NCBI RefSeq assembly: GCF_010389155.1
Contig: NC_057761.1
Coordinates: forward strand, 15,440,501-15,504,500
Source: Erigeron canadensis
Lineage: Eukaryota > Streptophyta > Magnoliopsida > Asterales > Asteraceae
Direction: 5' to 3'
Length of the DNA stretch: 64,000 nt
Made by a program: the position numbers and the translations under genes. Position 1 is the first letter of the stretch, and each line of letters starts with the position of its first letter. The notes below the pieces were generated by a model. That model ran no database searches, was not told the DNA's origin, and worked only from the letters and a program-made list of their open reading frames with translations. Positions 10,109 through 20,441 of this stretch are shown here, one piece after another.

Positions 10109-11036
10109 TGGTTAGGTCTTCTCAACGCATACTTAGTAGAAGCACGGTGGTACCGTGATGGATATATACCAACATTTAAAGAGTACTTGGAAAATGGCCT
10201 TATTTCAATATCGTGTCCTTTAGTACTCATGCATCTTATGTTGTCAACGTCAGTTAGTTCGTATGAAGAAATCAAGCGATGCTTGGAAAGATGTGAAACC
10301 TTATTTCGCTACTCCTCGATAATCGGCCGACTTTTTGACGACTTAGGGACATCCAGAGTATGTCTTCTTTCTAATGTCTAAACTTAATTCTATAATTTGG
10401 CCGACCAATACTCACTGCCCTTATTTGCGGTGACCCAACCTGTAAATTTTATAAGAATATATTACAAGTACTATAACGTTTTATATTTTTTTAAATTTGT
10501 CCTACAGTTTATCATGTAATAATAATAGTTATATATATTAATCGATAGTTGATAATATTATGTATTTTGAAAGCAGTCATTTATGATTTCTTTCAATCTT
10601 CATTTAGTGATAGATGGATTTATATACAAGCTAGAGAGAGACATTGCTTTTCTAAATAAGTAATTAAAATCTCACCGATCAAGTTAATTTGTAGCTAAAT
10701 TCATTCAAGATATTGCTTATAATCTTGTTTCTTTAGGATGAAATGGCGAGAGGGGATATTGCAAAATCAATCCAGTGTTATATGCATGAGACTGGTGCCA
10801 CCGAAGAAGAAGCTAGAGCTTATATAAAATCATATGTGATGAAGACTTGGAAGATACTAAACAAAGAACGGCCACGAGCTGGCGATTCTCAATTTTTAAA
10901 AGAGTTTTATGACAATACAACAAACCTTGTTAAGATGGCGCAGTTCATGTACAGTGATGGAGATGGTCACGGTCGTCCCGAGGTGGCCGAATCTCGTATA
11001 GCTTCACTGTTGCTCAATCCAATCCAAGGCATTTAA
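10109..11036 (+). pseudogene. Terpene synthase (TPS-b type), last two exons only
   Basis: Exon 10109-10357 (249 nt, phase 0) follows a cattgcag acceptor and encodes WLGLLNAYLVEARWYRDGYI to IGRLFDDLGTSR. A GTATGT donor follows. Exon 10737-11036 begins after ctttag with [20 protein letters not shown] and ends [10 protein letters not shown] ... NPIQGI with TAA at 11034-11036. 249 nt is the usual length of the penultimate exon of class III plant terpene synthases. The NSE/DTE metal-binding motif (DDLGTSRDE) is intact, and the [12 protein letters not shown] block favours the TPS-b (monoterpene) clade. The first five exons, including DDxxD and RRx8W, are absent from the nearest 1.3 kb upstream and anywhere else I looked, so this is a 3' fragment. 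Both splice sites look functional. Confidence 0.85.
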
Positions 11037-11388
11037 TATTAAACGAGTATGTGTGGACTTCATATGCAATTATTCAATGCTCTAAATAAAGTTATATAAT
11101 AAAAGAGATGGGAATTGACTAAGATGGTTTATTATTTATTTGTGCCAATTTTTCTTTGTAGCAAATTAATCTGGAATGTCTATCTTTGTTGCAAACTTTA
11201 ATTTATACTTTCATTTTTATGAATTTTATTAATCGAGTGGTCCAAAGTTGTTTCTTTATGGGCTATACATTATACATATGGTTCCGTTACTTCTAATCTT
11301 TATAGCCATGTGCAATGTTTTGAAATTTGAAAAAACGAGAAGTTATATTCAATACAAAAGTTCACAGTTTAGCAAAAGGATAGTAATA
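11037..11388. other. 3' flank of terpene synthase fragment
   Basis: AT-rich DNA with an AATAAA-like signal (ctaaataaag near 11082) that could serve as polyadenylation signal. Nothing else recognised. Confidence 0.4.
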
Positions 11389-11545
11389 AATCAACCTAAT
11401 TGGTGTGTCTAAAGATATGCCTAATAGTAAGATGATGACATGTGGAAAAATCAGGAGGCAAGATTAGGAAAGAGAATTAGTGGAATCCACATGTCAAATT
11501 CTTAAGGTTTTAGGTTGATTTTTAGGCATATGAGTTAGGTTGATT
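11389..11545. mobile_element. Small fold-back MITE (TIR AATCAACCTAA)
   Basis: Left end AATCAACCTAAT and right end TTAGGTTGATT are inverted repeats; inside, atatgcctaa/ttaggcatat and gacatgtgga/tccacatgtc also pair. An extra copy of the terminal repeat lies at 11508-11518. Total length is 157 bp, non-coding. Target duplication is unclear. Confidence 0.6.
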
Positions 11546-12844
11546 AATCATTTTCTTTAGCAAAAACACATGTACCTGATGAGAATCCGACACCAAAACC
11601 CCATTTGATCGAGGAATCCCCAAGTTGATCAGAGATTAGGACGGATATGGGATATAATTTTATTTCTAGGTGGGGATGAAAATGGGGACGAGGATGAAAA
11701 CCCATAAATTACTACTACAAGAAAACCATCATTTAGAGACAAACTTAGCGACACACTATTTAAAGACGCTATTTTGAGACGCAAGTAAAGACTCCTTTAG
11801 TGTCACCTTAGTTTTGATCGACGCAACTCAAGTCGAAGACCGAGTCGCAAAATGTTTCAAGTTTACAAAGTCGCAAATGTTGTAGCAAATTAAAACGCTA
11901 TTTTGCGATGTCTTTTGACACATGGCTAACATTGTCGCTAATATTGCGACTTACGGATCCACATCGCTAATGATGTCGATAATTTGCGTCTTCCTATGAA
12001 CTTGTCCCCAATGGTGTCGCTTGTTTCATGATGTCTTATTTATAATTTGATGTTAAAAAAAATATTTCTATAAACTTTTCATAGCATGTTTTAATAAAAA
12101 AAAAATATACAAACTATTCCATTTTCATAAATTAATAAAGAAACATGGCTGCATATTTTAAAGAAAAAAAAGAAAAAAAAAAAGAGAAAGGGGTAAGGGA
12201 GTTTCCACAATCTGATCATCATCATCATCAATATGAAAACACGTCGCTTAAAAGATTGTATCCATCGCCTAAATTCTCACAGATCCATAACATCATCATC
12301 ATCAATAAAATCTCACAGCTTCATTTTCTTTATTAATCGCCGATCCATTTTAAATTCTCACAGATCTACAATCGCAGCTCCATCCAACCACCGCAGCTCC
12401 ACCACATAATCGCCGATCGCAGCTTCAACTACCGCAGCTCCACCACAATCGCACAATCGATCACGAATCCATTAGCGGTAAAAATACAATTTTTCATTCA
12501 GCTCATTTAGTTAATTTGATGATAAGTTTTCTTAATCTCTTAATTATGTGCGTTTATATATATATATATACTTTGTGTGTGTATATACTGCACATATATA
12601 TGTATGTATGTGTGTATCTAGTATTATTTGATTTTGTTATGGTATTATTTTGTAGTGGATATATCCAGTATGATTTATGATATATCCAGTATTATTTTGT
12701 TTGTGTATATATTGCATAGATATATGTATGTAGATATATCCAGTATTCAATACGAGATTCTTGTAATTTGTTACAGTGTTGTATTCTATAGCAGTCGTTA
12801 GGTTATAATATGGTACACAATTTTGATGTTTAATAGCAGAAATA

Positions 12845-13108
12845 ATGACTTCTCGTGAGTGGATGTATAGAATGGACACATCCGAGTTTTATGACGGAGT
12901 TGAGGAATTTGTTAAACAGGCAGATCGTTTTGTTCGTTCTCTAGGTTATACTGATGGTACAATTAAATGCCCGTGTAAAAGATGTAAAAACTTAAAATGG
13001 AAACGTCACGAGGAAACTAAGTATGATATATATAGATATGGATTTCTGCCTAATTATTATGTTTGGAATGTACATGGGGAGCGACGTCCTCAAACGCCCT
13101 CTCAATAA
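12845..13108 (+). pseudogene. CACTA transposase-associated domain (TNP2 N-terminus)
   Basis: The ATG follows an acceptor-like tagcag at 12835-12840. The product begins MTSREWMYRMDTSEFYDGVE and contains the pattern IKCPCKRCKNLKW, the Cys cluster typical of the plant transposase-associated domain found at the start of En/Spm TNP2 proteins. The domain would help bind DNA or partner proteins in transposition. The frame stops at 13106-13108 (TPSQ then TAA) where full proteins go on, so it is truncated. Confidence 0.75.
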
Positions 13109-13153
13109 GAAATAAGGATAGATCTTAATGAAGGCGTTAGTTTAGCTTGTAAC

Positions 13154-13766
13154 ATGGTCATTGATGCTGCTGGCCCAAATTTTCATTTTGAGTCGGAAGC
13201 ATCAAACTCTGAACCTGTGAGTCATGAAGCAAAAAGGTTTAATGATTTGTTACCCAAGGCAAACGAGCCTTTGTTTGAAGGATGTGAAAAACACTCTACT
13301 TTGTCAGCAACATCAAGGATGTTGAATATCAAGGCAGATTATAATATGAGCGAAAGTTGCTATGACCGTATTATGCAAGCATTTAAGGAGTTTATGCCAA
13401 ACTCCAATCTTTGCTCTAGTTTCTATAAGACTAAGAAGATGGTATCACAACTAGGTTTGGGGTACAAAAAGATAGATATCTTTCCAAATGGATGCATGAT
13501 ATATTATATGGAGGATGAGGGTAGAGAGTGAGTGTTATAGGTGTGGTCATCCTCGGTATAAACCTAATGAACAAAGTCGTGCAAAGTTGAAAAATAAACC
13601 TTTTAAATACATGCACTATTTGCCATTAACACCAAGGTTGCAAAGACTTTATATGTGTAAGGATACAGCTGAACACATGACATGGCATCATGAATATCGA
13701 AGAGATCCTGGTGTATTGTCACATGACTGTACTTTGTTATTACAAGAAATGAAATGGTTAATATAG
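13154..13766 (+). pseudogene. CACTA TNP2-like transposase, middle fragment
   Basis: Frame 13154-13531 (YNMSESCYDRIMQAFKEFMP, KTKKMVSQLGLGYKKIDIFP) is the usual region between the transposase-associated and tnp2 domains. At about 13530 a frameshift leads into 13515-13766, which carries CYRCGHPRYKP, the MHYLPLTPRLQRLYM block and EHMTWHHEYRRDPGVLSHDC, matching the conserved zinc-ribbon and RLQRLYxS/TAxxMxWH motifs of TNP2. It ends abruptly in TAG at 13764-13766. The DDE catalytic region is absent. Confidence 0.8.
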
Positions 13767-13830
13767 ATATTAGCTTATATATTGAAATATATTCATACTT
13801 TATGAAAGAAAAGGTCCAGCCATACATTAT

Positions 13831-14554
13831 CTTAATTATCTTCTACATCAATGATTTTATACTTATTCAAAAAACATATCTCCGATTACCCGATGGGGAT
13901 TGATGCGTTTAATTTTTTTGAAAAATGATTTTTAATTAAGAAAGCACTGTTTTAAATTTATAAAAAGTTGTACAAGTAAATACCTTAACAAAACACAAAC
14001 TAACTAGCAGTGTACCCGATCCCGATCGAAAGTAGATAGTGTTGTGGTAAGTACATAAATGTTCGCAGGGACGCTTGCACTACCTAGCCTAATAATGTGT
14101 GTAATTCTAGCGGTCGGGGTTGTCACGATTTCCTATTATACAAACAAAGCTAAATAAAAGTCGCAACCGCTTATACAGCGAGATGCTTCGGTTAAATCTG
14201 AAAAGTTGATTTGAAAGCAAATAACAGCAATAAAATTAAAATACTTGTTTGGCATCTCCAATCTCATGGTACGTCCATATTACCTATCTTACCTACTTGC
14301 TAGACTGTTGAAAAACTTAATCACAGCTCAGATTTGTTGGTGCATTTTTCTCGGTGACAAGAACATTCTAGATGTGTGATGTATATTTATATATATTCAA
14401 GTCTTGTAATTTATCTTGTAATTACCGTTTGTTAATAATATTACCTTAGCATATATTGTTGATCATAGTAGGATCCATTTATGTTTATATGTTTGTTTAT
14501 TATTTAAGTTTTGCACCTAACTTATCATGAATGTAGATATTACATGTAAAGAGT
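13831..14554. other. Non-coding, unassigned; possible LTR remnant
   Basis: No coding frame is supported. The stretch near 14030-14090 (gtgttgtggtaagtac...cagggacgcttgcac) resembles phrases I associate with LTRs of Athila/Tat-type elements, but no LTR end or PBS could be fixed. Confidence 0.3.
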
Positions 14555-14836
14555 CATTAAGTTAATATTGTTTCTGCGTTTAACAACAGTTGAAATATTA
14601 ACTTAATGTACTTCCAAAGGGAAGTTAAGTTAATTGTGTTTCTGCGTATTAACAGCAGCAGAAACATTAACATAATCAATACTTCCAATAGATAATAGAG
14701 ACAATGTCGTTTCTGCGTATTCACAGTAGAGACATTGTCATAGCTAATGTTATTTCCGCGTATATTTACTGCAAAAGAAAAATTGGCTGAGTTAATGTTA
14801 GTTTTGCGTCTTGACTGGAGTTGAAACATTAACTCA
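14555..14836. repeat. Array of five imperfect hairpins around a TTTCTGCGT core
   Basis: The core TTTCTGCGT (or TTTCCGCGT, TTTTGCGT) occurs at 14571, 14639, 14711, 14752 and 14812. Each copy is flanked by arms that pair with each other although they differ between units, for example CATTAAGTTAATATT with its complement in unit 1 and GACAATGTC with GACATTGTC in unit 3. No coding frame is supported. Confidence 0.75.
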
Positions 14837-14839
14837 AAT

Positions 14840-16406
14840 ATTCCTAAGCGTCATTTGAGGGTTCTTGGTGCTGGAACATATATAACTAAATATCATTATT
14901 CACGAGTACGCAACAGAAGCAAATAAATCCATGTAATTAAATAATTAACCTTGAAAAAGGATTAAGGAATACCTCTTAATTTAGATGATAAAGTAAAGAA
15001 AACTTTAAAATGATTTGAAGTAAATCCCTCTACGATTGCACACTAGACACCTCTTATACTATATGCTAGTACCCCGATCGCAAACCGAACAATCCTTTGT
15101 TTCTTTCCCTAAAAGTCGAACCAAACAAAACCCGAAACCCTTTGTTTTTGTGTGTTTCGATCGAACCAAGAAAAGGAGGGAAAAAGAGGAGAGAAACCTA
15201 TATGTGAATAGAATGAAAAACCCTTGAATTAAGCCCTCTATATATAGGGAATAATTAGGGTTTAATTATCTTGGAAAACAAGTTAAATCAAGGCTTAAAA
15301 AGCCCTCGATAGAACCGCCCCCCCATAGGAAAATTAGGGTCCAACACTAATTTCCTATTTTCACATTTAATCATCCTCTTTAATTAATTAAATACAATTA
15401 AGCTTTTAACTTATTTAAATTAATTATTTCTTGATCAAACTAATTAATATATTACTTTAATATATTAATTAATAATATTAAGTTACCGTGTCTTTTTGTG
15501 TGACCCCGTAGGCTTAAATCATTTTCGGACATACGTTCTTTTTATGTGATCATATACTAACAGCTCCTACTTGAGCTCGTAATTAATGAAGGTAATAACA
15601 TTGGTTAGCGTCTAGCAACACGCCAATGTTCCCAGAAATATTTAAGTGTAGTTTCTTAAAGTATATTTAAATGGTAGATGCATTTATTATCCATTTGTTC
15701 AGATACCGTGTTAAACATGAATATGGATCAATGTCATTTCATGATTTAACTATTCTGTTTCTCATTTCATCACTACTTAAGATTACCAAACATAATCGAG
15801 ACACATCTGGATTCATTTGGACATGGCCATGTAAACATCTTAAATAGTCCCAATGAGGGGCCCAGTAGTATCATTCTGCAACTACCAGTTGGAGGAACAA
15901 ATCCTGTATTGACTACACGTGACAGTCATCATACTTCATTACACATTCTGAAAATAGCCCTTTATGTACTCCTTTGTTCAGGAGAGTTAGAACTATATCA
16001 AGTAAATGTAATCCATACATGCTGACCTGCTTGTATCTCAAGTCAAAGGATCAATAAAGTAACCATTTACGAATTTCACTTAATAACGCCGATCCATAAA
16101 GTGATAAATTCGTTAGTGGGGTAGTCCGATATGCATCATATGGATACCATGTGAGTTTGGTGGGACCAACCATTATATATTCAAAGAATATAACCAATCA
16201 CTCAGATTTGTCATAGTTTAATTATATCCCCATATAATTAATCAACAATGGTCAATTTAGAATATTTAATTAAATATTCAAGGATTAAACATGCAACTAT
16301 AGGATACAATTAATATTAAATGAAATCAAACATATCAAGTACTTTATTTCATTATGGAAAATATAAATTGTTTAACATCCCTTATCCAAATACCGAAACA
16401 ATAGAT
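14840..16406 (-). other. Probable 3' LTR and flank of the second Copia element
   Basis: Just downstream of the pol stop the minus strand reads GATAAGGGATGTTAAAC, a short purine run followed by a possible LTR start near 16373. A TATA-like palindrome CCCTCTATATATAGGG lies at 15234-15250. No matching 5' LTR survives for comparison, so the LTR ends are not proven. Nothing coding is seen. Confidence 0.4.
15234..15250 (-). promoter_or_regulatory. TATA-like box in presumed Copia LTR
   Basis: ccctctatatataggg is a near-perfect palindrome containing TATATA, about 1.1 kb beyond the pol stop on the minus strand, followed by TTAATTCAAGGG. It is the strongest core-promoter candidate in this stretch. Confidence 0.35.
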
Positions 16407-17117
16407 TTACATGAAATAACTAGCTAATTTAAGTCCTATGCCCTCGGAATGCCTTACAAGCTTGGGCCTAGCCAAAGCGTTTGTTAAAGGATCAGCTAAC
16501 TTAAAATCTGTGTGAACTTTGAGTAATTTGATCTCTCCTAGTTCGATCTGCTCACAAACATAGTGATATCTTCTAGAATAATGTCTGGCACCTTTCTGAG
16601 CTCCAGGCTCGTTGGCAATGATTAATGCACCAGTGTTATCTCAATACATATCAGTGGGTAAGTCACTCGAGGGGATCACGTCAAGCCCGCTAATGAACTT
16701 CCTTATTCAGACTGCTTCCATTGTGGCTTCTGAGGCGGCAATGTACTTAGACTCTGTCGCAGACATGGTAACTGTGGTTTGCTTCTTGCTTTTCCAATCC
16801 ACAGCACCTCCGTTAAGAACGAAGACGAATCCTGACTGAGACTTCGTGTCATCTCTATCAGTTTGAAATCCAGCATCACAGTATTCGGTCACTTTGAGCT
16901 CTAAGTCTGGTTTTCCTCCATACACCAAAAACATATCTTTAGTAGCTCGTAGGTACTTTAGAATGTTTTTAACAGTAGTCCAGTGGCTTTTACCTGGATT
17001 CTGTTGATATCGGCTAACGATGTTTTGCGCGAACGCCACATCGGGTCTAGTGCATCTAGCAACATACATAATAGATCCCATAGCGGAAGCATAAGGGATT
17101 CTTCGCATACGCTCCAC
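16407..17117 (-). pseudogene. Copia 2 RNase H and C-terminus
   Basis: Frame 16707-17117 includes YASAMGSIMYVARCTRPDVA, the SGFVFVLNGGAVDWKSKKQT block and SATESKYIAASEA, standard for Copia RNase H. Continuation in shifted or interrupted frames includes HYSRRYHYVCEQIELG and DPLTNALARPKLVRH, ending near SYFM and TAA at 16407-16409. A TAG at about 16705 and another at about 16640 interrupt it. Confidence 0.8.
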
Positions 17118-17990
17118 CTCATTAGGTGTAGTAGCACCCTGTTTGACTGATTAACTAAGTCCTTCTTGCATAGGTGTAAACCCACGCTTAGAATTCTCCA
17201 TCTTGATCGCTTCAAGATCTTATAAATATAAGCACTTTGACTTAGTCCAATTAACCGCTTTGATCTATCTCGGTAAATCTTGATTCCAAGAATAAATTCC
17301 GCTTCTCCTAAATCTTTCATGGCAAAACACTTTTCAAGATGAGATTTAACATCTTGCAACATTGGAATGTGTTTTCCTATGATCATTATGTCATCAACAT
17401 ATAAGACAAGGAAAGTAACATTACTCCCATTAGCTTTGCGATATACACATGGCTCATCAGGATTTTGAACGAAACCAAACTTTTTGATTTCTTTATCAAA
17501 CCGCTTGTTCCAACTTCTTGATGCTTGCTTTAGTCCATAAATGGACCTTTGAAGCTTGTATACTTTGTTGGGATGTTTTCTTTTTTTTCTTTTTCTGGAT
17601 CAATAAAACCTTTAGGTTGATCTATATAGACTTCTTCATCCAAGTAACCATTTAAGAAGGCAGTCTTAACATCCATTTGCCATATCTCAAAGTCATAGTA
17701 CGCAGCTATGGCTAAGAGAATCCTAAAAGCTCTAATGTCTGCAACTGGAGAAAAGGTCTCGTAATAGTCAACATCGAAACGTTGAGTATAACCTTTCGCT
17801 ACGAGAAGAGCTTTATAGGTGTGTACATTTCCATCCCTGTCCGTCTTCTTCTTGAAGATCTACTTACACCCAACAGTTTGAGCATTTTGTGGAAGATCAA
17901 CCAAGCTTCAGACTTAATGGTCTTTCATGGAATTCATTTCCGCCTTCGTAGCTTCAAGCCATTTGTCAGATTCCGGATCTAATAATACAA
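17118..17990 (-). pseudogene. Copia 2 reverse transcriptase
   Basis: The YVDDIMIIGK motif is read at about 17380-17405, followed by the FAMKDLGEAEFILGIKIYRD block. Upstream, translated in changing frames, are pieces of the DVKTAFLNGYLDEEVYIDQP-like and GFVQNPDEPCVYR-like motifs between 17450 and 17680. An AAAAGAAAAAAAAG tract near 17580-17595 probably causes one of the frameshifts. Confidence 0.75.
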
Positions 17991-18420
17991 CTATGAAATT
18001 TGGAGGCTCATCGAGATCTCCTAAAACGTTTTCTTCTACCATCAGACATAATCTACCAGTAGGACGTCTTGTCCTTTCGAACCTACGAAGTGGAATCGCT
18101 TCATCATCATCGACTTGAGGTTCATTACTTTGAACATTCCCCCCCCCCCCAAGTTGATGATTGCTAGGAGCTTTAGAAGGTGACACATCTTCCTCTTAAG
18201 TCTCATCAAGTTCTACAACCCTCCCACTGTTCTCTTGAGCTAATTTCTTTTCAAAGAATTCAGCATATCGAGCAACGCGAACAATGTTTTTGACGGGATC
18301 ATAGAAGTCGTAACCCATCGTTTCTTTAAGGTATCCAACAAAGATGTACTTAGTAGTTCTGGGTTCAAGTTTGTCTAGCGTATCGCGCTTCACAAGTGCC
18401 TCACATCCTCAGACTCTTAA
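17914..18420 (-). pseudogene. Copia 2 integrase C-terminus and linker
   Basis: Frame 18196-18393 reads MKRDTLDKLEPRTTKYIFVGY, the conserved integrase C-terminal block. Frame 17914-18186 contains the linker RRFERTRRPTGRL and the start of RT (PESDKWLEATKAEMNSMKDH). They are separated by an in-frame break near 18190. A run of twelve C residues lies between 18139 and 18150. Confidence 0.75.
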
Positions 18421-19110
18421 GTAAGACAGATTAGGGACATCTCCATGTCATAATTCATATGATGTCTTGTCAACCTTCTTGGTTGGAACCATATTGAGAA
18501 TGCGTACAACGGTCTCAAGAGCATAATCTCAAAACGAAAATGGGAGATTCGTAAGCTTCATTCATAGATCTCACCATGTCTAGCAAGGTTAGATTTCTCC
18601 TTTGAGACACTCCAGTATGTTGAGGAGTGTATGGAGGAGTAAGATGTTGGACAATATCACACGCTTTTAGATAATCCTTAAACTTTTGGCTTAAGTATCA
18701 CCACCCGATCTGAACGAAGAATCTTGATGGTTTTGCCGAGTTGATTTTCTACTTCATTTTTAACCTCTTTGAATGTTTCAAACACTTCATGTTTATGTTT
18801 AAGCAAGTAAACATAACCATAACGACTGAAATCATCCGTAAAAGTTATGAAGTAGCTAGCTCCTTTTCTTGACACAATTCTAAATGGGCCGCAAACATCG
18901 GTATGAATGAGTCCAAGAAGATCTTTAGCCCTCTCTGGTTTATGCGGAAAAGGTTTTCTTGTCATTTTGCCGGAAACACATGACTCGCATTTATCAAATG
19001 ATTCATCATTTAATTGTAAGATCCCTTCGCGTTAAAGTCTTTCAATGCGATTTTGTCAATGTGTGCAAGACGACAGTACCAAAGATAGGTAGAGTCCAAG
19101 TTAGTCTTGG
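18421..19110 (-). pseudogene. Copia 2 pre-integrase and integrase core
   Basis: Frame 18678-18965 gives [40 protein letters not shown] and KTIKILRSD, the integrase core with the first two acidic residues (D in HTDVCGP, D in RSD). The normal GGEY after RSD is lost by frameshift at about 18695. The region up to 19110 carries degraded GAG-pre-integrase sequence; the third catalytic region (QLTPPYTPQHTGVS-like) is seen at 18590-18655 in another frame. Confidence 0.75.
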
Positions 19111-19270
19111 CTCTTTTGCTAACATTATACATTGAATTATCATTTAGTGAATCACAACCACGCATATCAATTTCATAAATACCATTATTATCAGTATCAT
19201 CAAAATAATGAACATTATTTTTAGAATCTGAAATACTATTATCATTAAAAACATTAATGAATCCGTTGTT

Positions 19271-19861
19271 TTATAAAAATGAAACTGAAATTACACCTCT
19301 AGTAATAGATGGTGCATAATGACAATTGTCTAAAACAATAATTAAACCGGAAGAAAGAACTAAATGATATTCTCCAATAGCTTCAACAGGTGCTGGTAGA
19401 CCATTGCCCATGAACAGCTGCAAAGCTCCGGGCTTCAGCTTCCTCCTTTTCCTAAGTGCCTGTAATTCATTACAGATATGAGTTCTGCAGCCAGTGTCAT
19501 GAACCCATGATTTACGCTTAGTAAAGGAAAATAATTCAATAGTGAAGATACCTGAAGTACTAGCATCGCTAGCTTGCTTCTTCTTCACATTCAACTCGGC
19601 AAGGTATTTAGGACAATTCCTCTTCCAATGTCCCACTTCATCACAGTGAAAACAAGTTTGGTCCCTAGCCTGTGTATCCTTTTTCGCTGGAGGCATTTTC
19701 CTGCCCTTAGCTCTTGGTTGTTTTCCTTTCTGGACTCTCCCCCCCCCCCTTGATTGCGAGAACTTGGGGTGTAGAAGATTTCTTTGGAAGCTTCTTTTCA
19801 TACTCATTTATCATAGCATGAAGTTCAGCAATGGTTTTATTTTCATACTTAGAAAATTTCT
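19271..19861 (-). pseudogene. Copia 2 gag C-terminus with CCHC and protease
   Basis: The frame includes CFHCDEVGHWKRNC, an intact CCHC knuckle, then SWVHDTGCRTHICNELQALR with the Asp-Thr-Gly protease site, and ends in HYAPSITRGVISVSFL, where full proteins continue. Sequence up to 19861 (ENKTIAELHAMINEYEKKLP) is gag in a different frame, separated by a run of eleven C residues at 19739-19749. Earlier gag is missing. Confidence 0.82.
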
Positions 19862-19886
19862 AATTTATAATGAATTTCCTAGGGCG

Positions 19887-20240
19887 ATCACTAGTTCTCA
19901 AGCGCTCAAATCTCAACATGCAATATCTATCTTGATAGTAAGGACTAACCATATTATCATCATATCAAGCAATCACTAGTTCTCAATAGTTAAATCTTAG
20001 AGCATCATAACTATCTCATAATTAGGCACAACTATATAGTCATTACATCATGTGCGCACTAGTCCTTATATGGCTCAACCTTAGGGCGCAATAATTATCT
20101 CAATAGTAAGGCATGACTACATAATCATCACAATATTCACACGCTAGTTTCTAATAGCTCAAACTTAGAGAGTAAGGGCTCTTATATCCATATTTCAAAT
20201 AGTCCAAACTTAGAGAGTAAAAGCTCTTATATCCATATCA
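19887..20240. repeat. Degenerate tandem array, period about 85 bp
   Basis: The phrase (at)CACTAGTTCTCAA begins units at 19889, 19974, 20057 and 20142, a spacing of 85, 83 and 85 bp. Units share CTCAA(A)TCTTAGAG, ATAATTATCTCA, AGGCA(C/T)(A/G)ACTA and ATCAT(C)A. From 20160 a shorter repeat of about 48 bp (cttagagagtaagggctcttatatccatat) appears twice. No coding sense. Confidence 0.8.
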
Positions 20241-20441
20241 TCCATAGAGTTTCATATTAACTCGTCATACCTATATCCCATTTTAGTTCATTCATAAATA
20301 ATCAATCTTATTGTCTTACAATTTAAACAAGTCATGCCTCAACAGCCAAAAACCATGAGCTAGTGACATGCCACCCTCATGGTCACTCGCTAGAATCTAT
20401 AAAAAACATTAACTAGAAATCTGATGAAAGAAAAACAACTC
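20241..20441 (-). other. LINE 3' untranslated region
   Basis: Non-coding DNA after the LINE ORF2 stop. It ends near 20280 in a minus-strand phrase AAAATGGGATATAGG, loosely like the GGGGTATCCC end of the LINE at 61426. The exact 3' end is not certain. Confidence 0.4.

Larger units (their letters stand above)
11713..13830 (+). mobile_element. CACTA (En/Spm) DNA transposon, 5' portion
   Basis: The left end TACTACAAGAAAACC is one base from the canonical CACTA terminus. It is followed by 300 bp rich in short gtcgc/gcgac motifs, as in CACTA subterminal repeats, a probable untranslated exon with CTCCACC-rich DNA (about 12230-12479), an intron (12480-12840), and transposase-associated coding sequence. 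The coding frame decays at 13766; the tnp2 catalytic half and the right end are missing or unrecognised. The right boundary given is approximate. Confidence 0.7.
16407..19861 (-). mobile_element. Second Ty1/Copia element, heavily decayed, 5' truncated
   Basis: Minus-strand order is gag end with CCHC, protease, integrase, RT, RNase H, stop at 16407-16409. It differs clearly from the element at 1-8780 (protease DTGCRTHI, other gag), so it is a different lineage. The gag start and 5' LTR are missing: at about 19861 the sequence passes into an 85-bp tandem array. At least eight frame breaks are present, two of them at long C runs (18139-18150 and 19739-19749). Confidence 0.88.

Noticed and set aside
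10109..11036. Complete terpene synthase gene
   Set aside because: DDxxD and the five upstream exons are not found between 8800 and 10108; only the last two exons are supported.
12145..12336. 63-codon frame before the CACTA coding exon
   Set aside because: Made of poly-A and CATCAT repeats in the untranslated leader; no relation to the transposase.
19887..20240. Direct repeats considered as a CRISPR array
   Set aside because: Repeats are adjacent and degenerate over the whole 85-bp unit with no unique spacers, and the genome is a plant's.
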